From Pseudomonadota bacterium (lineage in GTDB: Bacteria; Pseudomonadota; Gammaproteobacteria; Halothiobacillales; Halothiobacillaceae): a DNA stretch of 50,854 nucleotides. Positions 1-7,779 of this stretch are shown here, piece by piece (position 1 is the stretch's first letter; each line of letters starts with the position of its first letter). Under the pieces are notes generated by a model that did no database searches, was not told where the DNA came from, and saw nothing but the letters and a program-made list of their open reading frames with translations. The position numbers and the translations under genes were made by a program. The stretch is from contig JAJYYE010000006.1 in NCBI GenBank assembly GCA_021801265.1, positions 1-50,854 on the forward strand, given 5' to 3'.

Positions 1-256
1 CAAGCACATAACCCCCCATCATGCCCGGGCCGTAGCCACCCACCATGCCCGGGCCGTAACCCCCCATCATGCCTGGACCATAACCCCCCATCATGCCCGG
101 GCCGTAACCACCCACCATGCCCGGGCCGTAACCACCGGCATAACTATTCGGGTTGGGCGTTTCCGGTTGCGCAGCCAAAGCAGCTGAAGCAGATCCTGCC
201 AAAACTGCTGCGAACGCATAGGCAGTAAGTTTCTTAAAGCGTCGTATATTGTTCAT
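1..256 (-). CDS. Secreted Gly/Tyr/Pro/Met-rich repeat protein (3' end cut by window edge)
   Basis: An open frame starts at ATG 256 and runs off the left edge, giving at least 85 residues. The start is preceded by AGGGA about 8 nt upstream. Residues 1-28 form a signal peptide: positive MNNIRRFKK, a hydrophobic core, then an ALA|AQ cleavage site, so export to the periplasm or beyond is likely. After a short Pro/Asn linker, residues 41-80 are five tandem copies of the octapeptide GGYGPGM(M/V). No catalytic domain is visible. The Met-rich, low-complexity repeats could bind metal or form a flexible surface protein; this is inference. The neighbouring small membrane protein begins with a similar GYGPMM stretch, hinting at a shared theme. 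Coding is well supported; function is unknown. Confidence 0.75.
   Translation of the reverse strand, partial: MNNIRRFKKLTAYAFAAVLAGSASAALAAQPETPNPNSYAGGYGPGMVGGYGPGMMGGYGPGMMGGYGPGMVGGYGPGMMGGYVL
17..136 (-). repeat. Five tandem 24-bp repeats encoding GGYGPGM(M/V)
   Basis: Five in-frame 24-nt units lie head to tail within the secreted repeat protein gene. They differ mainly at the final ATG/GTG codon and at synonymous third positions (TAC/TAT, CCG/CCA, GGT/GGC/GGG). A partial sixth unit (GGY) follows before the window edge. Near-identical nucleotide units suggest recent expansion, and copy number may vary between strains by slippage or recombination. Confidence 0.9.
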
Positions 257-866
257 GGTGATTTCCCTGCTACTTTAAAGTTAACGTTTCACGGTACTCT
301 TGAACTAAAGCTGGATATCTTTTTGTAGTGAGTCAGGGGAGTGGGTACCGCGTCGGTCGACGTGTAGCGTGCTCCGGATTTTTCGAAAACGTAATACCCC
401 CGTTGACATGGCGAGACCCACCCTCCAAACGCTATTCCAGCCGAGGTTACGCCAAGCCATGGGACCGCCAACATATGCACGTAGAACCAGTACCCCAGTC
501 TTCTCCCGCTATCAAATATGTGATCGCGGAGGTCTAACCGTACGATGTTCAGCCTCAATCAGACAAGCCCCCACGTTCGACGAAACCCAAGCTGGGGCAA
601 ACCCTATCGCCAGTAATGCGCAATAATTTCGCGATGTCAAGTTATTCCGTCGATTCGTGACTTTTGGGTTGATAAAATCAGGCAACCCAATGAATTTATG
701 GATTTAAAATAACCGTCATCATTCGCCACACATTGAAAATGAACGCAGTTTGGTCATGAGGGCGTGGGGGTTTTGGACATTAGATAAGTGGCACCCTTAA
801 CCAAGTCAGGGCGCCGGCAGGATCAGCGGCGATTTGTGATCAGAACCGTATGATGTCTGCGAAGGA
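257..866. other. 610-bp intergenic region without a convincing gene
   Basis: The region separates two minus-strand genes. It holds three short overlapping open frames on both strands (about 290-625). None has a good ribosome binding site, a recognisable domain or a signal peptide. Positions about 340-600 look different in texture from the AT-richer flanks and could be a decayed or transferred fragment, but I recognise no transposase or terminal repeat. The right part (about 640-866) is AT-rich and shows nothing further. The promoter of the repeat protein should lie near 260-320. Confidence 0.5.
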
Positions 867-1157
867 TTAACCCTCTTCTTTCAGAATTCGCCTACGTTTC
901 AGGAATTCTTCCTCGTCGATCTCGCCTTGTGCGAAACGCTTTTCCAGAATATGCAATGTTGCATCCAAGCGGGCTTGTCGGTTCTGTTCCGTATTATAGG
1001 GTTTGCTGCCGTGATGGGCGCCAAGGCCGGAAAGCCAGTGAATCAGCCCAATCAAGAGAGCTACCACCAGCACGACAATCAGCAACATAAAGATGAAGCC
1101 GAAACCATCATGCCCACCATACATCATTGGTCCATAACCATTTCCATAATATCCCAT
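867..1157 (-). CDS. Small SHOCT-domain membrane protein
   Basis: A 96-residue protein. The N-terminus is Gly/Tyr/Met-rich (MGYYGNGYGPMMYGGHDG). Residues about 19-45 form one hydrophobic transmembrane helix rich in Leu, Val and Ile. The C-terminus (about 66-93) is a SHOCT domain: LHILEKRFAQGEIDEEEF followed by a basic RRRIL tail. SHOCT modules are short C-terminal helices, common in small bacterial membrane proteins, thought to mediate oligomerisation or interaction. AGGAAAAC lies just upstream of the ATG. The GYGPMM stretch resembles the octapeptide repeats of the upstream secreted protein, so the two may act together; that is inference. The domain is clear; its role is unknown. Confidence 0.85.
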   Translation of the reverse strand: MGYYGNGYGPMMYGGHDGFGFIFMLLIVVLVVALLIGLIHWLSGLGAHHGSKPYNTEQNRQARLDATLHILEKRFAQGEIDEEEFLKRRRILKEEG

Positions 1158-1471
1158 CGTCGTTTTCCTCCATTCAGGTTAGGGTGATTGTTACCCAAGC
1201 AGTGCATTGATTTTGAATTTTGTTCAGAATCGGTTTCTATCACCCCATACGGGATTTCAGCGCACAATCACCACGGATGATGATAACCGTTTTAATGAGG
1301 GTGTCTAATACAACCTTGAGGACAGTTCCGCAATGATCCGCCTAAGAACAGCATTGGGGATACGAGGCGACATGGAAGACCCGCCCAACGCATTATGACC
1401 ATTGGCTCCCTTGTATAGCGCCCCTTAAAGGATTAGGATAAAACCCTCATCAATTGATTGGAGATAATCAA
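1158..1471. other. Divergent intergenic region (about 314 bp), presumed promoters
   Basis: This stretch lies between the divergent SHOCT gene and the ElaB/YqjD-like gene, so promoters for both must lie here. I see no convincing open frame, tRNA or terminator. A GGAGA box at 1460-1464 serves as the ribosome binding site of the rightward gene. Confidence 0.5.
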
Positions 1472-1807
1472 ATGGCTCAAACAGTGCCCGGTTCAAGCAA
1501 CGAAGAGCTTGCCGCCGTTAAAGATGATCTTAATCAACTCAAAAAGGATTTAGCCGAGCTGCTTTCCGTCGTGAAAGAGTCAGGGAAAGCCAAAGCCAGT
1601 AATCTGGAGCAAGATGCATTGAATGCCGTTCATTCGGCCATCGACACCTTAAATCAGCGCTTTACCGAGGCCAAAGTAGGTGTAACCAATCAAACTCATG
1701 CCACGCTTGATCAAGCGGAACAACTCGTTGATCGTCACCCCGTTGCGACACTGTTGACTGCATTTGGTGTTGGATTTTTGCTTGCGAAACTCTTTAGCAA
1801 AAACTAA
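1472..1807 (+). CDS. ElaB/YqjD/DUF883-family membrane-anchored protein
   Basis: A 111-residue protein from ATG 1472, chosen because GGAGA sits 7 nt upstream; a TTG at 1454 would add six residues but has no such site. Residues about 10-85 are predicted amphipathic helix or coiled coil (ELAAVKDDLNQLKKDLAELL). The C-terminus has the family signature VDRHPVATLLTAFGVGFLL followed by AKLFSKN, a single C-terminal membrane anchor with a short basic tail. In E. coli, YqjD and ElaB are stationary-phase inner-membrane proteins reported to associate with ribosomes. The two small membrane genes that follow reproduce a yqjD-yqjE-like arrangement, which supports the assignment. Confidence 0.88.
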   Translation: MAQTVPGSSNEELAAVKDDLNQLKKDLAELLSVVKESGKAKASNLEQDALNAVHSAIDTLNQRFTEAKVGVTNQTHATLDQAEQLVDRHPVATLLTAFGVGFLLAKLFSKN

Positions 1808-1812
1808 ACGTC

Positions 1813-2079
1813 ATGCCTGAATTTGTGATCGCCCTGCTTGAGCTGTTAGAAGCGGAAGGCCGAACTTTTCGCCGCGCATTTGGTCGGGCCAGCCTTGGGG
1901 CGGCGATACTTTTCATCGCTACTATTTTGGCGCTAACTGGCTTGGGGTTTCTATTGGCCTCGGGTTATCTCGCGTTAGTGGTCATATTTGGTCGTAGTTT
2001 GTCGGCGCTGATGGTGGGCAGCGCTTCCTTATTCATTGCAGCCGCGCTGGGTTTTCTGGCCTATCGCGCTACGCGATAA
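1813..2079 (+). CDS. YqjE-like small membrane protein (phage holin 3_6 superfamily-like)
   Basis: An 88-residue protein starting 5 nt after the preceding stop, so probably co-translated with it. A short acidic/basic N-terminal helix (LLELLEAEGRTFRRAFGRA) is followed by two hydrophobic helices, at about 28-52 and 57-82, and a short basic end. This matches YqjE-type proteins encoded beside YqjD. The holin-superfamily name reflects topology, and lysis activity is not implied. No catalytic residues are visible. Assignment rests on topology and neighbours. Confidence 0.75.
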   Translation: MPEFVIALLELLEAEGRTFRRAFGRASLGAAILFIATILALTGLGFLLASGYLALVVIFGRSLSALMVGSASLFIAAALGFLAYRATR

Positions 2080-2082
2080 CTT

Positions 2083-2331
2083 ATGCAAAACATCCATCAG
2101 CCCCCCCTCTCGCTGGCTGAGGCAAAAATACGGTTCCGCCAAGTGGGGCAACCACTCAATCCCACTACGATAATGGGTAATACGGTTCGTGCCCATCCGT
2201 TAATCAGCCTCAGTGCGGCCGTGCTTGGCGGCGCGTTGGCTCAAAGAGCCATGCCCATTTTTTATCGCACCGTGCAAAAACATCCCGAGTTATTTATTTT
2301 GCTCACACGCGCAGCACTCCGGCTGAGATAA
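2083..2331 (+). CDS. Small protein, third gene of the yqjDE-like cluster
   Basis: An 82-residue protein starting 3 nt after the YqjE-like stop. The N-terminus is polar. A moderately hydrophobic segment (about 38-60, HPLISLSAAVLGGALAQRAM) could be a membrane or amphipathic helix, and the C-terminus is basic (LLTRAALRLR). The segment 'AHPLISLSAAVLGGALA' echoes the 'HPVATLLTAFGVGFLLA' anchor of the first gene, so a distant relation to the DUF883 membrane tail is possible. Tight packing with the gene on each side supports translation and a shared membrane role. No named family recognised. Confidence 0.7.
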   Translation: MQNIHQPPLSLAEAKIRFRQVGQPLNPTTIMGNTVRAHPLISLSAAVLGGALAQRAMPIFYRTVQKHPELFILLTRAALRLR

Positions 2332-2334
2332 CCC

Positions 2335-3543
2335 ATGGATTTTGATGTGATTGTGATTGGCGCAGGCGCTGCCGGCATGATGTGCGCCGCTCAGGCCGGT
2401 CAGCGGGGGCGGCGAGTACTGCTGATTGATCACGCACACAAAATTGGCGAGCGTATCCGCATCTCTGGCGGTGGGCGCTGCAATTTCACCAATCGCGTGG
2501 TGAAGCCAGAGAACTTCATCTCGCAAAACCCGCATTTTACCCGTTCGGCATTAGCTCAATTTGGCGCTGCCGATTTTATTGAACTTGTGCAGCGTTATGG
2601 GATTGCTTACCACGAGAAAACGCTTGGCCAATTATTTTGTGACGATTCAGCCACACAAATCATTGAGTTACTCAAAGCAGAATGCACACAGGGAGATGTC
2701 CAATGGGCTAATCCCTGCGCGGTTTATGGGGCCGAAAAAACTCAAAATGGATTTCAAATAGAAACGGCCCAAGGCATTTTTCGCAGTCACTCCCTCGTGA
2801 TCGCGACCGGTGGGCTTGCTATCCCGCAATTGGGCGCCTCCCCTTTGGGTTATCGCATCGCCGAGCAGTTCGGTCTGAACATCATCCCGCCTCAACCGGC
2901 GTTGGTTCCTTTGGCAGTATCACCCGAAATGTTGGCATCATTTGGCCAACTGGCTGGCAACTCGCTCAGGGTGAGTGCCCAATGTGGCGCGAACAATCCT
3001 CATTTTCGCGAAAATTTATTGTTTACGCATCGCGGCCTATCCGGCCCAGCGATATTGCAAGTTTCGAGTTATTGGCAAAACCAGGGTTATTTCGATCTCA
3101 AAAAACAGACAAAGAAACACCCCATTACCGTTAACTTATTACCCGATATCAATATCTCGAACTGGTTGCAATCGCACCGCCAAAGCAACCTCAATCTCGC
3201 ACAATTGTTGGCTAATGAGTGGCCAAAACGCATCGCTCAGGATTGGTGTCGCCTGCAGGGTTGGAGCAAACCGCTTGCCGAGCACAGCAATAAGGATATT
3301 GCCGCAATGCAGCACGCCCTCCACGCATGGGAGATTATGCCCGCAGGCACCTTGGGTTATGCCAAAGCCGAGGTCACCCTGGGTGGCGTGGACACCGAAG
3401 CACTCTCGTCCAAGACGATGGAATCCAAAATCGTACCGGGTTTGTTTTTTATTGGAGAAGTGGTGGATGTGACGGGCTGGCTGGGCGGCTATAACTTTCA
3501 GTGGGCCTGGTCATCAGGTTGGGTAGCGGGGCAATTCGTCTAG
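2335..3543 (+). CDS. HI0933/YhiN-family FAD-dependent flavoprotein
   Basis: A 402-residue cytoplasmic flavoprotein. The N-terminus has the Rossmann dinucleotide motif VIGAGAAGMMCA (about 6-17), and RISGGGRCNFTN (about 42-53) is the characteristic family motif. An ATGGLAIPQLGASPLGY block follows at about 157-173. The C-terminus carries GEVVDVTGWLGGYNFQWA, the second FAD-contacting motif of the family. Length matches the usual ~400 residues. HI0933-like proteins are predicted NAD(P)H/FAD oxidoreductases; most, like E. coli YhiN, lack a defined substrate. The gene begins 3 nt after the small membrane gene, so it is co-transcribed with the yqjDE-like cluster. Family certain, substrate unknown. 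Confidence 0.93.
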   Translation: MDFDVIVIGAGAAGMMCAAQAGQRGRRVLLIDHAHKIGERIRISGGGRCNFTNRVVKPENFISQNPHFTRSALAQFGAADFIELVQRYGIAYHEKTLGQLFCDDSATQIIELLKAECTQGDVQWANPCAVYGAEKTQNGFQIETAQGIFRSHSLVIATGGLAIPQLGASPLGYRIAEQFGLNIIPPQPALVPLAVSPEMLASFGQLAGNSLRVSAQCGANNPHFRENLLFTHRGLSGPAILQVSSYWQNQGYFDLKKQTKKHPITVNLLPDINISNWLQSHRQSNLNLAQLLANEWPKRIAQDWCRLQGWSKPLAEHSNKDIAAMQHALHAWEIMPAGTLGYAKAEVTLGGVDTEALSSKTMESKIVPGLFFIGEVVDVTGWLGGYNFQWAWSSGWVAGQFV

Positions 3544-3599
3544 AATTTCGCTGCATTATCCGGGTGTTTTCTTTGGGGAGATGGAACCCAAACCGCCGC

Positions 3600-4181
3600 C
3601 TAAACGTCCAGTGCCCCCTGCCCGACAAACTCATCAAAAGCGGGTAATTGCCTCAAGGATTCCAAACCGAAATCCTGTAGAAATTGCTGCGTGGTGCCGA
3701 GTAATTCCGGCTTACCGGGGCTGTCCTTTACGCCCATCGAGCGAACCCAGCCTCGTTCAGTTAAAAGCCGGATAATTTGTGCATTTACCGCCACACCACG
3801 CACTACTTCAATTTCTCCCCGGGTTAACGGCTGGTGCCAAGCAATTAATGCAAGTGTTTCCAACACGGCACGGGAATATCGGCTGGTTTTAGGGGGCTCA
3901 CTGCGCGCAAGATACGGCGCAAGTCGCGAATTGGCGACCAGTTGCCAAGTCGGCTCATCCGCCGAGCCTCGCTGCAACATTTGGATAAAAGGATGCGCTT
4001 GGTAACTCAGGCCGAGTTGTGCCAAGGCAGAAATAATTCCTTCCGCAGATGTTTCGGAACCAATCATGCGGTTGAGCGTGGCGATATCAAGCGGCTCGGT
4101 ATGGGTTAAAAGCAAGGCTTCAACCAAATTCATCAAAACATCGAGGGACTGTTCGTTCCAATTAAGTTCCGGATTTTGCAC
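3600..4181 (-). CDS. scpB: Segregation and condensation protein B (ScpB)
   Basis: A 193-residue winged-helix protein. Typical ScpB features are the N-terminal VEALLLTHTEPLDIATL, the central SRYSRAVLETLALIAWHQP and TRGEIEVVRGV, and the wHTH end LLTERGWVRSMGVKDSPGKP. ScpB is the kleisin-binding subunit of the Smc-ScpAB condensin that organises and segregates the chromosome. The reading frame begins at GTG 4181 with an AGGGGG element upstream. scpA, its usual neighbour, is not adjacent on either side, so scpB is separated from its partner here. It is transcribed divergently from znuA, and the Zur-like box lies 60 bp upstream of its start. Confidence 0.93.
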   Translation of the reverse strand: MQNPELNWNEQSLDVLMNLVEALLLTHTEPLDIATLNRMIGSETSAEGIISALAQLGLSYQAHPFIQMLQRGSADEPTWQLVANSRLAPYLARSEPPKTSRYSRAVLETLALIAWHQPLTRGEIEVVRGVAVNAQIIRLLTERGWVRSMGVKDSPGKPELLGTTQQFLQDFGLESLRQLPAFDEFVGQGALDV

Positions 4182-4240
4182 GATGTTAAGGCCCCCTTTT
4201 AAGATTATTCTGCATAAAGTTATGGAACACGGAACTATAC

Positions 4241-4253
4241 GTTATAGTATTAC
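4241..4253. promoter_or_regulatory. Zur box-like operator upstream of znuA
   Basis: GTTATAGTATTAC is an inverted repeat with a single mismatch around a central G. It closely resembles the core of the gammaproteobacterial Zur operator (GTTATAnTATAAC). It lies 94 bp upstream of the znuA ATG, in the scpB-znuA divergent region. Zinc-loaded Zur is known to repress znu operons from such sites, so zinc-dependent repression is expected here. The zur gene is not in this window. Confidence 0.75.
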
Positions 4254-4346
4254 AAGTTCAGCCTGAGACCAGATACCGAGAACGGGGATATTATGACATC
4301 GCCAAAGCGATCAATTTGCGACTTTTCCATATTTCAAGGAGTTTTT

Positions 4347-5207
4347 ATGCGTTTTCTCGCTCTATTTGCGTTGATATTAAGCTTTGCGCTACCTGCGAGC
4401 TTCGCGGCTGAACCCTTAAAAGTCGCAGTGAGTATTCCGCCACAAAAATATTTTGTTGAAGCCATCGGTGGCCCTCATGTTCAGGTTGAGGTATTGGTGC
4501 CTGCGAATGCGGAACCGGAAACTTATGAGCCCACGCCGCGTCAACTCACTGCTTTATCACAAGCAGATTTATATATGAAAATTGGCGTGCCATTGGAACG
4601 CGCCTGGTTGGAACGGTTTACCGGCGCGAATTCAAAAATGGTCGTCGTTGATACGGCGCATGGTATTGACCGGATGCCGATGATGAAGGGCACGCATGAA
4701 GATGTCGGCAAGTCGGGACTTGATCCACATATTTGGTTATCGCCTGTTTTAGTGCGGATTCAAGCCATCAACATCCGCGATGCCTTGATTAAAGCCGATC
4801 CCGGCAACGCGACCGATTATCGGCAGGGTTATGCCCGCCTCGCACAGACAATTGATCACGTGGATGGGGATATTCTCCAAAGCTTGAGCGCGCACCCACT
4901 TCGGCAAACCAAGTTCATCGTATTCCACCCCGCTTTCGGATACTTCGCAGCGGCCTACGGCCTGACTCAAGTGCCGATTGAAGTGGAAGGTAAGGAACCT
5001 GGCCCAAAACAATTGGCAGAGCTGATTGATTTTGCCAAGAAAAACGAGATTAAAGTCGTGTTTATTGAGCCACAATTTGCCCGAAAAGCGGCCAAAACCA
5101 TTGCCGATTCGATTGGTGGACAGGTTGTCACGATTGATCCCCTGCAAGAAGATTGGCCTGCTGGTATGACCGCTATTGCCAGTGCATTACAAAAAACCCT
5201 GCAATAA
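4347..5207 (+). CDS. znuA: Zinc ABC transporter periplasmic binding protein ZnuA
   Basis: A 286-residue protein from ATG 4347; AAGGAG at 4336-4341 fixes this start over an in-frame ATG at 4293. Residues 1-21 are a signal peptide ending at ASFA|AEP. This is a cluster A-I (TroA-like) metal-binding protein. Expected ligand positions are E in PETYEPTP (where many ZnuA proteins have His), H in LDPHIWLSP, H in VFHPAFGYF and D in VTIDPL. The His-rich loop of E. coli-type ZnuA is absent; only a short MMKGTHEDVG stretch is present. It delivers Zn2+ (or possibly Mn2+) to ZnuBC. The next two genes encode the ATPase and permease, and a Zur-like box lies upstream. Confidence 0.92.
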   Translation: MRFLALFALILSFALPASFAAEPLKVAVSIPPQKYFVEAIGGPHVQVEVLVPANAEPETYEPTPRQLTALSQADLYMKIGVPLERAWLERFTGANSKMVVVDTAHGIDRMPMMKGTHEDVGKSGLDPHIWLSPVLVRIQAINIRDALIKADPGNATDYRQGYARLAQTIDHVDGDILQSLSAHPLRQTKFIVFHPAFGYFAAAYGLTQVPIEVEGKEPGPKQLAELIDFAKKNEIKVVFIEPQFARKAAKTIADSIGGQVVTIDPLQEDWPAGMTAIASALQKTLQ

Positions 5208-5221
5208 CTCAAGAAAGCGAT

Positions 5222-6049
5222 ATGTACGAACCGATTATTGAAATTCGGAATTTGACCTTCAGTTACGATAGCGTCCCGGCGCTTACCGAAGTGAACTTGC
5301 GTATTGCCCGTGGGGAATTTATCGCCGTAATCGGTCCCAACGGTGGCGGCAAGACCACGCTGATGCGACTTATTTTGGGATTACTTGAGCCTCAGCGCGG
5401 TCAAGTTCATGTATTTGGCGAACCACCCGGCAACAACCCCGCACGAATTGGGTACGTCCCCCAGCACAGCAACACCACGCAGGGTTTCCCTGCTTCAGCC
5501 GAGCAAGTCGTGCTGATGGGGTTAGCCCAAGGGAAGCGACGCGGCTTCCGCTTCACACAAGCAGAACGCGAAGCCGCCGAACATGCCATGCGACGTGCAG
5601 GTGTACTGGATTTACGTCACCGTCGCTTAAACGAACTTTCTGGCGGCCAACGGCAACGCATTTTAATTGCGCGAGCCTTGATTACACAGCCAGAACTCTT
5701 AATTCTTGATGAACCTCTCTCCAATATCGACCCATACGGGCGGCAGTGCATTCTCGAAACCTTAACCGGCCTTGATTCAAACACGACTGTGGTGATGGTG
5801 AGCCATGATTTGGGCATCACCGCGAATGCTGTCACCGGCATTATTGCGGTGAATCAGTTTGCCATTGCCACCCCCGGCGCCAAGCTGACCCCTGCCATGC
5901 TGGAATTGATGTATGGCACACACGAAGCGGGGTGCCCGGTACACGCCCTCCTCCAGCAACTGGTTGACTCCTCTAATATCGATTCGACCAGCCTCGAATC
6001 GAACAAAGCCAATCCTACCGCCCAAGAATGCCACCATGAACCTCACTGA
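5222..6049 (+). CDS. znuC: Zinc ABC transporter ATPase ZnuC
   Basis: A 275-residue ABC ATPase from ATG 5222 (MYEPIIEIRNL), 14 nt after znuA; a longer open frame from 5153 would overlap znuA and is disfavoured. Walker A is GPNGGGKTT (about 38-46), the signature LSGGQRQR (about 139-146), Walker B LLILDEPLS (about 158-166) and the H-loop VSHDLG. Together with znuA upstream and znuB overlapping downstream, this is the energising subunit of a zinc importer at the inner membrane. The C-terminal about 30 residues are polar and overlap the znuB start by 14 nt. No Cys/His-rich tail is obvious. Confidence 0.93.
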   Translation: MYEPIIEIRNLTFSYDSVPALTEVNLRIARGEFIAVIGPNGGGKTTLMRLILGLLEPQRGQVHVFGEPPGNNPARIGYVPQHSNTTQGFPASAEQVVLMGLAQGKRRGFRFTQAEREAAEHAMRRAGVLDLRHRRLNELSGGQRQRILIARALITQPELLILDEPLSNIDPYGRQCILETLTGLDSNTTVVMVSHDLGITANAVTGIIAVNQFAIATPGAKLTPAMLELMYGTHEAGCPVHALLQQLVDSSNIDSTSLESNKANPTAQECHHEPH

Positions 6050-6875
6050 TTTACTCCAACAGACTTTTTTGCAACATGCCCTGATCGCCAGTTTACTGGT
6101 GAGTGTGACTTGCGGTGTCATCGGAGCTTTAGTAGTCGTCAACCGGTTGATATTCATGGCTGGCGGCATTGCCCACACCGCCTATGGTGGCGTGGGATTG
6201 GCTTTTTTTCTGGGTGCGCCTGTGCTGCCCACGGCGGGAATTTTTACCGCTGGCGCTGCGTTGATCCTTGGGGCGCTCACGCAAAGCAAACGAGAGCGCA
6301 CCGACACCTTGATTGGGGTGATTTGGGCAGCAGGCATGGCCTTCGGGATCATTATGATCAACCTCACTCCCGGCTATAACGTCGGGCTGATGAGTTATCT
6401 TTTCGGCAGTATTCTTACCGTGCCAACCCATGATTTGTGGGTGATGCTGGGCATTGATATCGTGATTGTAAGTCTCACGATGTATTTTTACCGGGATATT
6501 CTTTCATTTTCGTTTGACCCGGATTTCGCCCGATCACGTGGCATTCCCGTGCGTTGGCTGTACTTCATGCTGCTAATTATGGTCGCCGAGGCCGTGGTAA
6601 TAATGATTCAAGTCGTTGGTTTGATTTTGGTTATCGCCCTACTCACCCTGCCGCCGTATTTGGCCGAACGCCATACCAAAAGCCTGGTAGGCTTAATGGT
6701 AGCATCAGGCATTTGGAGCCTGGTGTTCTGTATTGGCGGCCTGGCGGTGGCTTACCAGTTTGATTTAAGCTCTGGTGCCAGCATTATTGCCACTGCCTGC
6801 GCGGTTTATCTCTTATTTATTTCAGGACAAATCGTATGGCAGTGGCTGCTCACACATCGTAAATCTCCGGCATAA
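6036..6875 (+). CDS. znuB: Zinc ABC transporter permease ZnuB
   Basis: A 279-residue integral membrane protein of the ABC-3 (ZnuB/MntB/TroC) permease family, with about eight hydrophobic helices. The start is ATG 6036 (MNLTDLLQQTFLQHAL), 14 nt inside znuC, which implies translational coupling. Conserved-looking features are the early MAGGIAHTAYGGVGLAFF stretch, in a family segment usually written 'isHa-lpGi', and the VGLILVIALLTLPPYLAE coupling-helix region. It forms the zinc-translocating channel with ZnuC and ZnuA. The 'AHTAYGGVGLA' variant places Tyr-Gly-Gly-Val where many homologues have Ala/Leu-Pro-Gly. Confidence 0.92.
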   Translation: MNLTDLLQQTFLQHALIASLLVSVTCGVIGALVVVNRLIFMAGGIAHTAYGGVGLAFFLGAPVLPTAGIFTAGAALILGALTQSKRERTDTLIGVIWAAGMAFGIIMINLTPGYNVGLMSYLFGSILTVPTHDLWVMLGIDIVIVSLTMYFYRDILSFSFDPDFARSRGIPVRWLYFMLLIMVAEAVVIMIQVVGLILVIALLTLPPYLAERHTKSLVGLMVASGIWSLVFCIGGLAVAYQFDLSSGASIIATACAVYLLFISGQIVWQWLLTHRKSPA

Positions 6876-6927
6876 TCCCTTTATCAATGCGAACAGCCCT
6901 TGCACTCGCGCCGCACGGAGATTCATG

Positions 6928-7776
6928 ATGGACTACCGCGAAAAATTTCTTGTTGATCCGACTAAAAAACTTCTCTTGGGCGATATCGACCCCAACCACA
7001 CCGGCGAGCACACCACCAAAGACTCTGCAGAACCATTAACCAACCAATACCGTGAGCAAATGGAAGCGGAGCAATTTTTGCTGTATGCCGATGGTCGTCA
7101 ATCGCTGTTGGTTGTCTTGCAAGCCTTGGATGCGGCGGGCAAAGATGGTGTGATTCGCCACGTGTTTAGTGCGATGAACCCACAGGGCACGCGGGTGCAC
7201 GGCTTTAAACAACCGACGCCAGAGGAGGCTGCCCACGATTTTCTTTGGCGCGCCCATGCCCATGTTCCGGCCGATGGTGAGGTGGTTATTTTTAACCGTT
7301 CACATTATGAAGATGTGCTCGTGGTGCGGGTTCACGACTTGGTACCGGAAAGCATCTGGTCGCAACGCTACGACAAAATCAATGAATTTGAACGCCTACT
7401 CACCGAAAACGGCACCAAAATCCTCAAATTCTTCCTGCATATCAGCCCGGAAGAGCAACTCGAACGCTTCAAAAAACGTCTGGATGACCCGCAGCGCCAC
7501 TGGAAAATCAGCGAATCGGATTACAGCGAACGCAAATTCTGGCCACAATATCTTGAGGCTTATCAGGATGCCCTCAGCAAAACCAGCACACCCCATGCAC
7601 CGTGGTATATCATCCCCGCGAATTACAAATGGTTTCGCAATCTCGCTATTTCACAAATTATTGCCGATACCTTAAAAGGTATGGGGCTTGAACTGCCGCC
7701 AACCCGCGTCAATATCGACGACATTAAGGCGCATTATCACGCCGCCGTTAAGGCTGCCAATGGTAAAAACCCCTAA
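6928..7776 (+). CDS. ppk2: Polyphosphate kinase 2 family nucleotide phosphotransferase
   Basis: A 282-residue soluble P-loop kinase. ATG 6928 is favoured, 7 nt after CGGAG; ATG 6925 is equally in frame. Walker A-like ALDAAGKDGVIRHV (about 64-77), the Walker B/lid region VIFNRSHYEDVLVVRVHD (about 121-138) and YKWFRNLAISQII near the end are hallmarks of PPK2. The pattern matches the 'PPK2_rel_1' subgroup (polyphosphate:nucleotide phosphotransferase), which moves phosphate from polyphosphate to NMP or NDP. It sits 52 nt after znuB and 3 nt before the channel gene, so it is probably co-transcribed with zinc uptake. AMP/ADP preference cannot be read from the sequence. Confidence 0.9.
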   Translation: MDYREKFLVDPTKKLLLGDIDPNHTGEHTTKDSAEPLTNQYREQMEAEQFLLYADGRQSLLVVLQALDAAGKDGVIRHVFSAMNPQGTRVHGFKQPTPEEAAHDFLWRAHAHVPADGEVVIFNRSHYEDVLVVRVHDLVPESIWSQRYDKINEFERLLTENGTKILKFFLHISPEEQLERFKKRLDDPQRHWKISESDYSERKFWPQYLEAYQDALSKTSTPHAPWYIIPANYKWFRNLAISQIIADTLKGMGLELPPTRVNIDDIKAHYHAAVKAANGKNP

Positions 7777-7779
7777 CCC

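Noticed and set aside
1-136. Tandem 24-bp repeats as a CRISPR array
   Set aside because: The units are contiguous without spacers and encode an in-frame octapeptide.
289-626. Three short overlapping frames in the left intergenic block
   Set aside because: No start signal, no domain, and they compete with each other on both strands; not enough to call a gene.
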